From Antennarius striatus (lineage: Eukaryota; Chordata; Actinopteri; Lophiiformes; Antennariidae), in assembly GCF_040054535.1 (NCBI RefSeq), contig NC_090796.1, positions 11,388,001-11,452,000 on the forward strand: a stretch of DNA of 64,000 bases, read 5' to 3'. Of the stretch, positions 1 to 59,800 are shown piece by piece (within the stretch, counting starts at the first letter, position 1; each line of letters begins with the position of its first letter). Below the pieces are notes generated by a model. It made no database searches and was not told where the DNA came from. It saw only the letters and a list, made by a program, of their open reading frames with translations. The translations under genes and the position numbers were made by a program.

Positions 1-1312
1 TTTTCAACAATATACTGACTGATCCACTGACTGACTTCCCCTCTATAGACTAACTTTTTGTGACGGAACAACAGCGCTCTCCTCTTCTTCCAAATCTGAG
101 TTGTCGCGCCTCCTCCAGCATCCAGTACGCAGCTTGGCTGCTCCTGCAAAGTGGAGACCCCCAGGTGGTATTCAAAGGATCCCACGGGTTTATTAATAAA
201 CTACAGTATTTAACTTTCGACACTCAAAAAAAAAAAAAAAAAAAAGTAATCACATTAAATAGAGGCGTCGTGGGTTTCTTTTTAAGTGCGTTTATCGTCT
301 AATCCGCAGTAAATTGTGCGTAAAACCTCAAAAAAGAGCCGACGGGAAGTCAAAATCTCAGAGGACAAGTTTCTAACTAAATCTATTCATCTCGGTTTGG
401 AAACGAATGAATAGGTTCATTTATGGGTGAGGGCAGATAACTGTGTCGGAAATGTGTGTGAAATCATTTTTTTTCCAGGGTTTTGTAGTGTTGACTGTAG
501 AAAGTGATGCTTTCTGTAAACACATCTCCGTAGGAGGAGGCGTGCCGGGTCGAGGTATGTGAGGCATGTCGCTCAGACACATTCCAGCAGATGATCATAG
601 CGAATGAACTTCTGATGGTTTTGGATAAATACATGGATCAATACGATACTGCAGTTCAGGAAATGAACGCGTTTCGCATCAGTCAGATCAAAATCCAAAC
701 AGCTGCATTTCAATACAGGAAGCAGTCCAGTGACGTCATATGATGCTGATTAATAATCAAGGAATCCATATCGCTTCACAATTTGCAAGATCAGGAAATA
801 TAATAATAAGGTAGTTAAAATGAAAATGCCAAGGTATGAACAGATCATTATGTTCTACCACTTTGTACAATAGTTTCCCCAGTGGTTTTGTAATCTCTTG
901 ATTGTTCATAAACTACTTATAGTAAACACATGATAGATTCTAAGGTCAGTCAAGCTCAGAACACAATCTACCTATTTTTTCTTGTGGAGGAGGAGGAGAG
1001 AAAGTACCAGAGGACATGACACAAATACTGGAATAATACAATGTACAAATAACAAAGGCAGAAACAGAACAGATGCCTGATTAGAAATTATGTGCGTACC
1101 ACTTACCGCCTGCATGAAATGGTGATAAATAAACGTTCTTCTGAAGAGACCAAATTAAGAGAAATGCACTCATTAATAAACCTTTTTTTCTAGGCTCACA
1201 GATTCAGCAGTGAATTATGATATTCTAAATTAAATTTTGTGTAATCAGTGGCGCATGTGTATGAATATGGGTAAAAATCAACAATATCTACTTATCTACA
1301 CTTATCCCACAA
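1..1312. other. Upstream intergenic sequence, no gene seen
   Basis: An A21-type run at about 226-246 and mixed AT-rich sequence. The open frame at 60-302 has no homology I recognise and runs through the poly-A (lysine run), so it is not supported as a gene. Confidence 0.7.
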
Positions 1313-1412
1313 TATAGTCAAGTCAAAGTCAAAGTCAGCTTTATTGTCAAATGTACCATGTATGCATGACATACAGCACAGATGAAATTGCAGTCCTCTC
1401 TGACCCACGGTA
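1313..1412. repeat. Interspersed fish repeat segment ahead of the minisatellite
   Basis: AGTCAAAGTCAGCTTTATTGTCAA-like sequence followed by GACATACAGCACAG and CTCTCTGACCCACGG. This phrase recurs across teleost genomes next to tandem GTACAACACAG arrays. Recalled pattern, family not named. Confidence 0.5.
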
Positions 1413-1649
1413 GACAGTACAACAGGCAGTACAACACAGGTAGTACAACACGGGACAACACAGGCAGTACAACACAGGCAGGACGCACAGGCAGGACAAC
1501 ACAGGCAGCACAACACAGGCAGTGCAACAAGCAGTACAACACATGCAGTACAACACATGCAGTACAACACATGCAGTACAACACAGGCAGGACAACACAG
1601 GCAGTGCAACAAGCAGTACAATACAGACAGTACATCAGACAGTACAGCA
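1413..1649. repeat. Degenerate 14-bp minisatellite, about 17 copies
   Basis: The unit is close to GCAGTACAACACAG, with variants GCAGGACAACACAG, GCAGTGCAACAA and GCAGTACAACACAT. Some higher-order order is visible: two blocks share the same GCAGTGCAACAA then GCAGTACAACA succession. Antisense frames across it give artefactual Cys/Val/Leu-rich peptides. Confidence 0.9.
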
Positions 1650-2226
1650 CGAAGTATAAGACGAAAGTAAATATAGTAAAATATTGTGGGATTGTGCATC
1701 AGTCCTTTTGCTCAGTACATGAGATGACTGTTTAAAATGGGAAGATTTATTTGTGTATCACTATAAAAATAACACAACCAGGTTTACATCCATCTCTGAT
1801 GACTTTACTTTCTAATAATAACACCATTAACTTCTTAAGAAGCATTCCATTGCATGTTAATGGAAACATAACAATACGTGATATAATGAGCTGTGAAATG
1901 CACCCTTTGTTACATTTGAGCTGTGCATGAATTGCTAATAGTAATAATTTAAGTGCTTTAGACTCAACATCACATCTGACCATACACCAGGAAAGCAAAA
2001 AAAAGAGGCAAAAAGAGACTCAAAGATAAATAAAAACCCTTCATCTGAAGTTTTATGAGTAGCAACAATTTGATAGCTTATGGAAAAGCTTTTCCAGTAA
2101 TGAGAACATTCCTATGTGAAGATCTAAAAAGTGCATTTTGAATTATCTGTTTTCTTAGCTATGTTCTGTTTACAGAAAATAGACTGACATGACACGACCA
2201 CCCCCTGACTCCCGCTTACAGAATTT

Positions 2227-2229
<3 letters not shown>
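1650..2229. other. Intergenic, nothing recognised
   Basis: AT-rich sequence between the minisatellite and the TG microsatellite, with no supported feature. Confidence 0.7.
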
Positions 2230-2277
<48 letters not shown>

Positions 2278-2333
2278 CGTGCATGCGTGCGTGCGTGCGT
2301 GTGTGTGTGCGTGTGTATGCGTGTGTATGTATA
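2230..2333. repeat. (TG)n/(TGCG)n microsatellite
   Basis: About 22 TG units, then alternating GTGC/GCGT words to about 2333. Purine-pyrimidine alternation throughout makes it a Z-DNA candidate. Confidence 0.95.
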
Positions 2334-5060
2334 TCCTTCAGGGGGTGAATTGCATGGGAAGAATAAGTTATTCTGATCTATCGACAGAGCAGATTGTAGT
2401 GTATTTGTTCAAACAGGTGATATGGACAAACACATCAAAAACAAAGCATAAATATCTTCAAATAACTATGTTTCACGATTTGTTTTCATCAAGGTGAGAT
2501 AAATTCCAATTCTTTATTTTCTTTAACTACGGTGAATTGCATATTTATACACTAGTAAGATCGGATTTCTGTAATGGTCCTTAAATCCTTCTGCGTTTGT
2601 GAACACTTATAGTCATCGGTGTAGGTTCAGAAAAAACGCTGTGATATTATTTCTAATGTCTCACTCCATGAATTAATGGTATATTTTACTGCATGCAGGA
2701 CATGAATGAAACTTGTATGAAGTAAATTGAAAATTAAACTCAAGTCAAAAAATGCAATTGAAATAAATGGAGGAATTTAGATTTAAGTTTTATTAATAAT
2801 AATAACAACATATCTTTTTTAATCCTTGGTTTGTCTTTAGCAGCAACAGTTAAAATTAGTCACAGAGTCTGTTACGTATTACAAAAACCATGCACGCACA
2901 TATAAACACACATATATACACACACAAGAGAAATTGACCTAATGTGTGAGATTTCAGAAACTAAGTCACAAAGTTGACCAGAATCAAACAAATTCAAAGG
3001 AGTTTCTTAGTTCTTTCAACATAGAGATGACTGGAAAGGGATGGATGAGACTGACCTGTGTGCTACACGGGGCTGCTAATCTCAGCAGGTGTTTATCGGA
3101 CCTGAAACTAGGATGCAACTAGTCTCTGGGATAGAGAGTGGGATGGATGACTTTCTGTGAGCTAAAGCCAATGAAAGTCTTCCACAATCCCTCAAGAATG
3201 CTACCATTTGATAACCCTGAGTCAAACCCAGCACCATACTGTATGTGACAGACAAACTGCTGGCCATAAGAGAAGTCTGGTCAGTGGGTGGATCAGTCTG
3301 CCAAACCTCTACAACCATGCGCCTTAATTGATTTATGGCTTTTATGATTTTGGTTTTAGAATATAGCAAAAAACAAAACAAAAAAACAAAACAAAAAAAC
3401 CCCCAAAGAGATAAAATTGACTCTTACTGAGATACTTTCAATGACGTTCATTCAAAACTACTTTTTCTGCCTCTTCCTTAGGATACACTCTGTCCTGTTA
3501 CAATTACATGTATTTCAATCCACTACTTTATGGACAAATGATGACCTTCTCTGATCAATATTCAATATTTCTTTCTATACATAAATACAAAAGTAAAAAC
3601 TTTAATCTTTAGGACAACCATAATATATTGTAATTGTTGAACTGTTATCCTTGATCCTGTGCCTCTGCCTGGATCACAGCACGGACTTTGCCATGCTCTG
3701 AACGGCTTGCTAAAAAGTCAACAGGTGACGTACAAGCGCTTTTTCACACTTCAGTGTTTGGGTTTGAAACAGTGGTGAAACTGTGAATTTGAGTCTGGCA
3801 TGATGGCTCAGCATGAATTGAAAACGAGGGTGGTCTGGATTTTTTCTTCTCCACTCTTCATTTGTCCATCCACAGCAAAAAAGAAGCTCTTCTTAATCCA
3901 GCAGGGGAATTCCTGTTGTGCAGCAGACCTTTGGACGCGCCTGAGCTGTGTGGGTGGTTTTAGGTCAGGTTTTGATGATTTGGGATCGTCATATTTCTCC
4001 ATTTGTGTGTAGGTGTGAGATAGGAGTTCTAACAGTGGTATATAGAGATACGCCCACTTCGCAAGGTTAGATTTTTGTGTCAAAGTTGAAACTATAGTTT
4101 GGAATTTTCCCCTTGTTTTGTGCAATTTATTAGGCACAAAGAATTCTCCTCAGCTGTGAATCAGAGGCCAGGGGTCACTGACTCAACCTTGGATTCACAC
4201 TGGACACTCCTCGATTCACAGGAATTCTTTCATGTTTGCACACATATGTAAAGACACGTCATGCTCCACCAATCCCCCTGAAAAGAAACCCACGTTTATT
4301 AAGGTATTTCTCATCTAATCTAGACTAAACCATGTGGTCCCTCTGACTGTTACGTCTGGGAATTTCCAAAGAAAGTTGAATCCACTGACTTTGCTGTACC
4401 TCCCTGTTGTTTTTGGAACATTTAGCCCAAGAATGCAGGGGACATGGGCTTCAGACACACTACACCTCATAGCGATGGTGCCTATTTCTCTGTATCAGAG
4501 GGGTTTTGCACCTGACCAAACGCCAAGAGTGTCTCCCGTGGTTTGAGTGGAAGATTGTTAAGTCAGAGAAAGATAATATTGTTCATGTTAGATCAGGTTC
4601 ATGGTAACGTCTGAGGAAAATTAACAGTGTTTATTCGGATTTGAATGTGTGCACCTGACTCATGCAAAGGCTGAAAAAAAGTGTGTGACAATCCTTTGTG
4701 TGACAATTTGAGTCTTTGCCCACCAGGTAAGATTTGTTTGGATAATGCTGCAAGTATTTTACGCCATTTTGTGGCTCCTAATGCCAAGTAGATGATTTAT
4801 GAATGTTACAAACCAGCTAGAGGAGTGGGAAATAACATAACACAAACCCAGATACAATATTAAAGTGGGAACATTAAACATTTATTCAGAATCTCGCATT
4901 AAAGACGTGTTTGACTAAGACATTTCTTTTAACAAACTAAGGAAAGAGGCCAATGGGCGCTGTTCTAAGATCAGTAAAAATACAACAAACAGAGGACTAG
5001 CTATAAAATACAAAATTGACAAAACCTCGGAAACAAAAGTATACCATTGATGCCAAATGA
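2334..5060. other. Intergenic, no gene seen
   Basis: AT-rich sequence. An (A)nC-rich stretch with repeated AAAACAAAAC words lies at about 3366-3402. No open frame has recognisable homology. Confidence 0.7.
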
Positions 5061-5225
5061 CCATACATCAGACGTCATCATTTCCGACCTCTCCCTCCAA
5101 TGAAGCAAGCCTCGATACGTGCTTCGCGGAAACACCCCTTCCCTTACTCGGCCTCCATATGAAACGTCACATCACTACCTGCTGCGACACCGTGATCCAC
5201 TGAGTGGATGAAGCGGGAATTTATT
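5061..5225. repeat. Possible hAT-like repeat remnant
   Basis: A CpG-bearing island (CTCGATACGTGCTTCGCGG, GGAAACACCCC) in AT-rich DNA. It shares words in inverted sense with 40490-40560. No termini are defined. It might also be a regulatory island. Confidence 0.3.
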
Positions 5226-6860
5226 CAAGATACAGAAGACTGGAGGGAAAACTGGAACTAGGACCAGTACACATCACAGATTTACAATATTAGCACTTAT
5301 ATTCTATGCTCAACATCTTTAGATGAAGAACGTTTAGGAAACAGGTTTTATTTTGAAAGGTAAATATTTTTAAATGAACAAAAGTAGGTGACTTGTAAAA
5401 GCTATATCAGTACAATGAATTTCAATGCCCATTAGCCGACAGAATAAATTGTCTCTTTAAATTGACAAGTCTTATGTTTATGTCTCCCTTTGTCTTCTTC
5501 TTACGTGTTATGTCTGCATTCGATTACAACTGAGGTGCCTTGTTAGTTGGTTGTCCCAAGAGACATCTCATTCAGCAAAAATGAATGTGAAATGAATGGG
5601 GAAAAATCATTGCAGTATAAACATTGCCATCTTTCTGGTATTCATGACAACATTTTGTAACATATTTTTCTAAAAAAAGGTGGAACAAAGATAAAGTAAT
5701 AGCTGGAACTGTGTTGATGTTACACTTAATGTGAAAGAAAATACTGAACAATAACATAAAAAAAATCCAAAATCTATTTATCCAAATTCTAGGCTCCAAC
5801 GATTGCTGAACTATTTCTCTTGGGTGCAGTGACATAATGGGAAACTGGAAAACTGAGCTGAGTCGGAAGTTTGTGTTCTTTTTTCCTTTCTTTCTTTTTT
5901 GTGGGTTCACTCCTCAGAGGAACTGTGTAACATTGCCATCTGTAGGCATAAATACTGAAGTGGGAACATCTCCAGATAAATTCATGTGAATCAATCAAAG
6001 AGAAAAAAAGATAACTACAAAATATTAAAGGGGATATTTACAGCTTGTACTTTAAGTGTAATCTTCCATTACAGTGAGTAAAAAACCAGTTTACTTAATT
6101 TGGATGCATTGTTCATGGTCAATACTATCATTTTCATAATACTAGCCCCTTCTAAGACAAAGACTAATACTTTGTGTGTTTAAATCTGATGCTAGGTTAT
6201 ATTCAGAAGCCTGTCTGCTCAGAAATATGAATGATAAGACATCTTATTAAAATGTTCTCCTTGGCTTTGTCACTAAATTTCCTTCAACCCTTATTGTGAA
6301 ATTAAATTTCTTGAGATGTGACAATAATGAGACAATAGGATGAGACAGTAGGATGAGACAATAATAGATTCATAGATAACCCAAAGCACATATGTGGTTC
6401 AAATGCAAATTTCATGGCCCAGCACCTTTGCCAGAATTGAAGTTTGTAAGGCAACTGTAGCTGTGAAAATGACCCTGCCCATACACCAAACAGAATTTTC
6501 TCTGCAAAGAAGCTTCTTACCTACTTCACGCATCACACATACAAATGAAATTTTGCTGCTGCAGAGCTTTTGTGGAACATTTTGATGATTTTAACACTAA
6601 CAAATCACAAGGAAACTGTGTATACAATTTAACACACTACTACATGATAGGGCAACACTGGTTTTCCTGATATCTTTTTTTTATTCATCTGTGTACTGTG
6701 TGCCACTGAACAGACGTAATATTACACCATTATTACGCAACTTTAAATGATTATTTTTAAATGTAGGTAATGGGTATTGTTTTCTCTCATATTTGTAGAA
6801 GGTGGATTAGGTCTGAGTTACAATAATAACTGTTTATGTGGCCTAGTGGCCTTTTCGACA
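5226..6860. other. Intergenic sequence upstream of atrnl1
   Basis: AT-rich with no supported gene. A short tandem of ATGAGACA(A/G)TAGG lies at about 6328-6366. Confidence 0.7.
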
Positions 6861-6867
6861 CTGTACC

Positions 6868-6901
6868 TTTAAATAGAACAAGTTTCCACTGCGCATGCGC
6901 A
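6868..6901 (+). promoter_or_regulatory. atrnl1: Probable atrnl1 core promoter with NRF1-type palindrome
   Basis: A perfect NRF1 consensus palindrome TGCGCATGCGCA lies at 6890-6901, about 900 bp before the start codon. A TATA-like TTTAAATAG lies just upstream at 6868-6876. The bases after it are richer in CpG than the flanking DNA. NRF1 palindromes are typical of vertebrate promoters near the start site. The exact transcription start is inferred to be close to 6900. Confidence 0.5.
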
Positions 6902-6966
6902 GACTCTGTTTAGTTTTCTCCAACCTGAGGAACTGTCTTGTGTTGCTGCGTTAGCCACATATATCT

Positions 6967-7089
6967 ATGGCGCTAGCCAATTCATCGCTGATACTTCCTG
7001 TTATGTTTCTAGAGCTACAGCAGTGCTGTTTACCATTGGAATACAACGAGACGCCGCCACGCAGCACTGTCAACGACATCTACGTTTGA
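6967..7089 (+). other. Upstream ORF (40 codons) in the putative leader
   Basis: An ATG at 6967 opens a 40-codon frame ending at TGA 7087-7089. Its context is weak (T at -3) but has G at +4. It does not overlap the main start. No similarity is recognised; if it matters, it is as a translational brake. Confidence 0.25.
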
Positions 7090-7377
7090 AGGTGTTTAAA
7101 TTGTCGTGGATATAGACCAGTAAGACCAGCAACAGTTCAAAGTGTTCGTTCAATCCCCCAGTCGGCAAAGACTCGTCTTCCAGCACCTACATCACCCCAC
7201 ATCCCGTGTTGAATGCGGCAGCCTTCACGCTGGGTCCAGGACTTGGTTTCATTTCACACCACGTCCCGTTGTTTATTTCCTGAAACATCTGGCTAGATTA
7301 TCACGGCTAGCTGAAGGACCGCTATACATAAATATGTGCATCCCTCTTCCAGTCTGAAGGATTGTTTACGCGTTAAA

Positions 7378-7416
7378 ATGGCTGCTGAAATGGCTTTAGG
7401 AAGAGACTGTTGTTGA
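7378..7416 (+). other. Short upstream ORF (12 codons) with strong Kozak context
   Basis: An ATG at 7378 has A at -3 and G at +4, and reads 12 codons to TGA at 7414-7416. It lies about 390 nt before the main ATG, which leaves room for reinitiation. Its relevance depends on the true transcription start. Confidence 0.3.
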
Positions 7417-7803
7417 ATCAATGCAGTAACCTAGCGCAGGCTAAACTGTAAATAAGCTACGCAGGCAATCAAAACCATAGCTTTAATCGATGTTCGGCTT
7501 TTTCGGTCGGTTCTTCCAACAAGAGGCAGGGTGACGAGGATTCCTCCTCCGAATCTATGTGTGCGGTTAACCAAGCAGCTTTAAAAAAAACAAAAACATT
7601 TGAAATCAGAAAGCCAATATTGCTTTTTCTTAGCTATTTTGTCCTATGTTATGCTAGCCTGCTTCGCTAAGCCTGACATTTTAAGTATGCACAATGGACG
7701 AATATGCATGACTTCTTCGACATAAAAGATACTGCCTGAGTAGCCGTTGCTTTCTCCCGAAGCAGACCTATAGGCCCCGGTGTTGTATGTGAGGGGGGAA
7801 AAA

Positions 7804-54984
<47,181 letters not shown>

Positions 54985-56095
54985 TAGTCAATGTGTGGAT
55001 CCATTTATTATACCCCTTGAGGTCACACCGTTCCAAAACGCCAGTCCCAGATCGAGGACTTTTGGTCCAGAGACGAGACATGGCTTTGTGTAGATGAATC
55101 CATTCGGCTGCTACCACTCAAGTATTCACTGAAACCTGCCAAGCCCCAAGAGCACAACCTTTCTTTAACCTTTGCTGCCCCTTTGCTCTTCTCTGCATGA
55201 ACGGACCTCCGGTCAGTTCATCAGAAAAACAGTGTCTCCGATTTTTGGAACAACTTTTCCTTCTATCTGCTGGGCCAAATCCTTCAGCATGGGCAGTCAT
55301 ATCATGAACTACAGAGGAAGTCTGTGTGATCATTGATGATTAATGAGGATGATCTACACCTTCTGAAGCCTCAGTCACAATATCCAACTGAGAGAAAAAG
55401 AAAGGTGCCCGTACTTTGTGGGTTTTTAACAAAGTTATTTCCCGTAAACTGTTTTGGAAGTAGAACAGATGGTTTCTAAATCGCCGGCCCATGCTGCCTA
55501 TGGATTTTTTTTTTGCTGGCCAACAACTTGCATAACGTGGTGCTAAAACACTGAGTGTTTTTGAAATGGCTGGCTCAACTCAGCCTTCACCATATGTACT
55601 GAAATCATTTGGCCTTTTCGTATGTGAAGCTATGCCCTACGCCAGGACTCGTATCCCTGCATCAGAAGATGATTGTGCTTTGACATGCAGAGTCTCATAT
55701 CCATCACATAGCTGGAGCTAATGTCTGTATTTTCTGTGGAATAAATATAGAAGTGCTGCAGAGGCGAGAAAGCTGCAATCGCTATCGACAGCAAGTGGGA
55801 ATGGACTGCAAAGCTGACAAAGTAGGCACAGAGAACTCAAGTCATCACAGCCCAAGCATGGAAAACTGGAAAACACTTGCTTTTTATTCTTACAGTGGAA
55901 GTTTCTTTGTTACAGAAATCTAGGCTATGTTTGCCAGTGTATAAAAAAGTTACAGGGACAGTGAAACTCTTTAAGTTCCGGTCAGTTCTTTACTGTAGTT
56001 TATCATTTTGCTTTTCACTTTGGACTTAAAGCTTCTGAACTTGCCCTTGGATTGATGTGGTGGGTGGATGTGTCGTAAGAGAAAAATGTCAGTAT

Positions 56096-56101
56096 AATAA
56101 A
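56096..56101 (+). terminator. atrnl1: Candidate polyadenylation signal AATAAA
   Basis: AATAAA about 1.1 kb after the stop codon. A U/GU-rich downstream stretch (TGTTTACTTGCTTGTTTTCT) at about 56136-56155 fits a cleavage-stimulation element. Confidence 0.45.
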
Positions 56102-56846
56102 ATGAAAGACCAGGGACATAGTGCTCCTCTGGCTGTTTACTTGCTTGTTTTCTAAGTTTTTTTTAAAGAGTTCTTTCAAGCTACAACTTTATTCCGATCT
56201 TTGAGTACAAGGAGAAACGTTACCTTTTATAATGCCTTGGCTTTCCATAAACTCCCAAGGAGAAGTGAGGGGTTGGGGGGGGGATCTGCAGAATTTTAAC
56301 AGCAGTTGACCATTTTTAGCCCGCATCTCCACCCTGAGCTGTACAGTGTCTTGTTGGAACAAATGTGACTCTTCTTTTCTCTTATCTCTTGAGAGTTCAT
56401 GTATTTGTCAAGTTTTTCATGACATTGGCAAGAGATTACTTTTGTTTTTTTGTTTGTTTAGACATTGTCACCTGTTACTATTATATCTATAAAAATCGTC
56501 TTTTGTTACACTTGTGAAAAGATCATCTGTGTTAATATTTTGTTTTGTATTTAACAGATTCCTTCGTAACGGCACTTTTCCTGTGATTTTACTTGATGCA
56601 ATTCATGTTTCAAGGTCCTTTAAGGGCTACGTGGGCATTGTCTTTTTGTTGCAAAATGACCATTATGATGCATTACATTAGGATCATATGCTAATAATAG
56701 ACGTGTTTATAATTTGGATTTCTCCAGTAATCTCATAACTGTACCGTTACGCAGGAATCAATTATCCTTGACTGTGGGGAAAAAAGATGATAAACTGCAT
56801 ATCGGTATTCTTCAATGTATTTTAAAAAATGGACAACATGCCAGAA

Positions 56847-56852
56847 AATAAA
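56847..56852 (+). terminator. atrnl1: Candidate distal polyadenylation signal AATAAA
   Basis: AATAAA inside an A-rich run, followed by TTTTGTGCACTGTATTG. It would give a 3' UTR of about 1.9 kb. Confidence 0.35.
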
Positions 56853-56880
56853 AAAAATAACAACTGTATTTTGTGCACTG

Positions 56881-59800
56881 TATTGATGCGTCATCTCTGA
56901 ATTTGGAACCTGCAAATGAATCAATGCATTTTGGCATCAGCTGTTTAGTTCAATATTTCCTTCACTCATTTGTCGATGTGTGACCCATGTGTTGTTCATG
57001 CCGTTTTCATCTGAACAGTTTTGTCACAGTTTGGAAAAAAATGGAATGAATTCAAACCTAAATGCTAGTTTTGTTCAGAACCAGCATCGCATCCTGGTCC
57101 AAATGGAAGAAGCGGGTCATAGAAGCAGTTGATCCTGTAAAAAATGGTTTCAATGAAAGGTTCAACTGAAATAGGAAATTCCAGACATTAACACCATTCT
57201 CCTCAAACAATAAGCTTGATAAAAAGAGCTTTGTTCTCGTTGCTGCAGCTTTCAGACTGCTTGTTTTCTCTCTTCACCATCAGCCGGAATCCGAACAAGG
57301 ACATACAGAAAATAGTCAAGAAGATACTTTCATCCTCAATATATGCAATGATAAACTTGTTTAATGAAGACACTTCTGGAAAAAAGCTTGAGGACTATTC
57401 ACCATTTAGTATATTATACAGCTTTTGAAGGCAGGCTAAACCTACTTAGTGCGACAATCTCTGAAGATTTTTTATTCATGGTTCGCAATTCACACAATGA
57501 CTGATCATAATTTCAGTTGGATTTCAGGATGCATGGTCAAAGAAAAGCCCCTTCAACTCTCCCAAGAAGACATTTAAACAGCGCTTTTTGGCCCAGTCCT
57601 TCAAACATAAGAGAATCATCACACCCTCTGTGCACTTCTGGCATGTCAAAGAGAGGTGACATCTCTGGAGGTGACATGTGGTCTTAAGACTTCATTGTGC
57701 CAGGAATTTCAAAGCACTCCTGCCTGCCAGTTTTGTGATTGTGATGTAATTTGCCTCTTCTCCCTTTTCAGAGATGTGGACAACAGACATGATAAAATGT
57801 CCTCAAATTAAGCAGTCCTTATCAGCAACAATTTGCCGTTCATGCAGCAGCCATTGTAATGTGAGGATTAGTGAATGATGAATAAGTGAAATCAGAATTT
57901 CACTGAAAATTTCAGGATAAAAATGTGAGTCCAAAACTTGATTTGATGCAGAGGAGGCAGTGAAATTCTTCTGTAAGATGAAAGTTCCAGGAAATTCATA
58001 GGGTTTAGGCAGCATTAAATCTATGCAAACTTAAATTCTGTAGAATTGATCTGAAGACAGACTTACATTAATTCTATTAAGAAATATTTCCCAAAATTTC
58101 TTCCTGAGGTTTCTATATACCTAATATTTACAGCATGTTTGCATTGCTTCTTTACGATTTCCCCCATCTTCTGTCCATCAACGTATCCATTCTTCTTACA
58201 GCGAATATCATTTTTTTTCTCTTCATACTGTATATTCACAAAATTACAAACACAGACAACATGGAACTCAAAATTCTGAGGGAAGGGAAAATGTTAAAGT
58301 AAATTTGGGAATTCCCAATATTGTTTTGTTAATGTGAGCAATGACTGGCTAAGCTGTGGAAGTGTTTTCTCATGATGTTTCTGGCCCCTTTCAGTAGAAG
58401 TGATTGCTTCTGATGGTGTGACACAGAAATTCACAAATGGTAAACTTCAACTTAAAAGATTTGTTTTTCTGTTTCGGGCATTGATGAAGAGTATCTAAAT
58501 ATCTACAGCAGTAGTTCCTTTCAAATTCCTGCACACATATGCTGAACAGGTTCATCCTGACTGCTAATAGACTCATTGCATTGGACTTCAGGGCCGGCTG
58601 TTAAACCCTATATCTGAAAAAGATCCAGCAAAGCACTAAAATCTGAAGGCTTTTGACCAAACAAGCTGGTAGCTGCTCTAAAGTGTGACTAGCTGTTATT
58701 TTTCAAAATGACAGTAAAGTGAATGGAGGTCATTGCAAAGTACTGGAGAGGGATGTGCTGAAAATATCCAGAGTGACTGCTGCGCTGAACCTGAATCACT
58801 GCTGCCAAATTGATGTCTAGTCTGGAACATATGATGCTCAAATTGTCTGGCTGGTTCAATTTTTTTTTTTTTATTCCATTGCACTTCCAATGTTTAGTCC
58901 CTCTGCTACCTTTTTCTTTTTGATTTAGGCCACATAATGGAAGTTTATATACATGGCTCCTAATACAGATATGTATTAGTGCAGAATTCATTGTTGTCCA
59001 GGTGACAAGGTCAAAACAGAGCATCAGTGTGTACCCTCTCTCCTACAAATAAGGCCCTAACCTGTAATTAAGTTTCTTTCTTGTTGCCATGACAGAGTTC
59101 CGAAATGTTCCTGAGATTAATTGCATAAGCAGAGGAGACCTTGACTTTGTGTTTTGCGTGAGTCGCCACAGTGCTCCTAATTCAAACGGCAGATACCGCT
59201 GCTTTTAAACAGTGATTCAGGAGACAAGTTTGCGGTTTGGGACCATCGGTTGCACAGGTCAAAGCGTGCTGATTGCAGTTAAGATATCCAATCAGAAAGA
59301 CCGTACTTGCTTTTGTGTTTTCTTCGTTCGTCATCATGTAACAATGTGTGAGGATGTTTCTATGTAGTCCGCCTGACAAACACACAAAACAATAGATGCA
59401 GTTAAAACATGAAATGTTGGTGGAGGTGATGACAAAAATTGAGGGTTTTATGCAACATTTTGTTCTATAATTACAACCCCAGAATGGAAAAACATGAAAT
59501 AAAGATGCCATTTAAGTATAAACTCCAAGTAGAAAGTGTTTTTAATTAAAGCTGTTATAGGCTCATCCTTAGCCATGCTGCTCTAGGTTTGGACAGCTGG
59601 GGGGCATGATACACTTAGCAACTCTCACTTCCTCTTCTCTAAACTTTCATACTTCCTAATTCATATAATTCACATGACTTCTTCCCCAAGAGTCTTTTAT
59701 GCCTTCAGCCTCTCTCTTACCACAGCAAGTCAAAAGCAGAGGTTCGCCCACCTTGAACCTCAGTTTCCAAATCTCCCTCAGTTTCCAATTCATCCCTGCC

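Larger units (their letters stand above)
6902..7803 (+). other. atrnl1: Probable 5' UTR of atrnl1
   Basis: The stretch has no homology-supported coding content and leads directly into the start codon. An in-frame TAG at 7771-7773 closes the frame upstream, so the first in-frame ATG is 7804. That ATG has a good context, with A at -3 and G at +4. The leader would be about 900 nt with several upstream ATGs, so an unseen 5' UTR intron or a start site further downstream is possible. Confidence 0.45.
54985..56880 (+). other. atrnl1: Probable 3' UTR of atrnl1 with alternative polyadenylation signals
   Basis: Non-coding sequence follows the stop directly. AATAAA hexamers occur at 55740-55745, 56096-56101 and 56847-56852. 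The second is followed within about 30-60 nt by TG/T-rich sequence, and the third by TTTTGTGCACTG, so both are plausible ends. The true end cannot be fixed without transcript data. Confidence 0.55.

Noticed and set aside
60..302. 80-codon frame at the window start
   Set aside because: It runs through a poly-A stretch and has no recognisable similarity or flanking splice structure.
1292..1699. Cys/Val/Leu-rich open frames on the - strand, up to 135 codons
   Set aside because: They are translations of the GCAGTACAACACAG minisatellite; repeated units without stops produce them in several frames at once.
7780..7803. An upstream in-frame extension of atrnl1 to 7780
   Set aside because: 7780 is GTG, not ATG, and an in-frame TAG lies at 7771. 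The ATG at 7804 has a better context.
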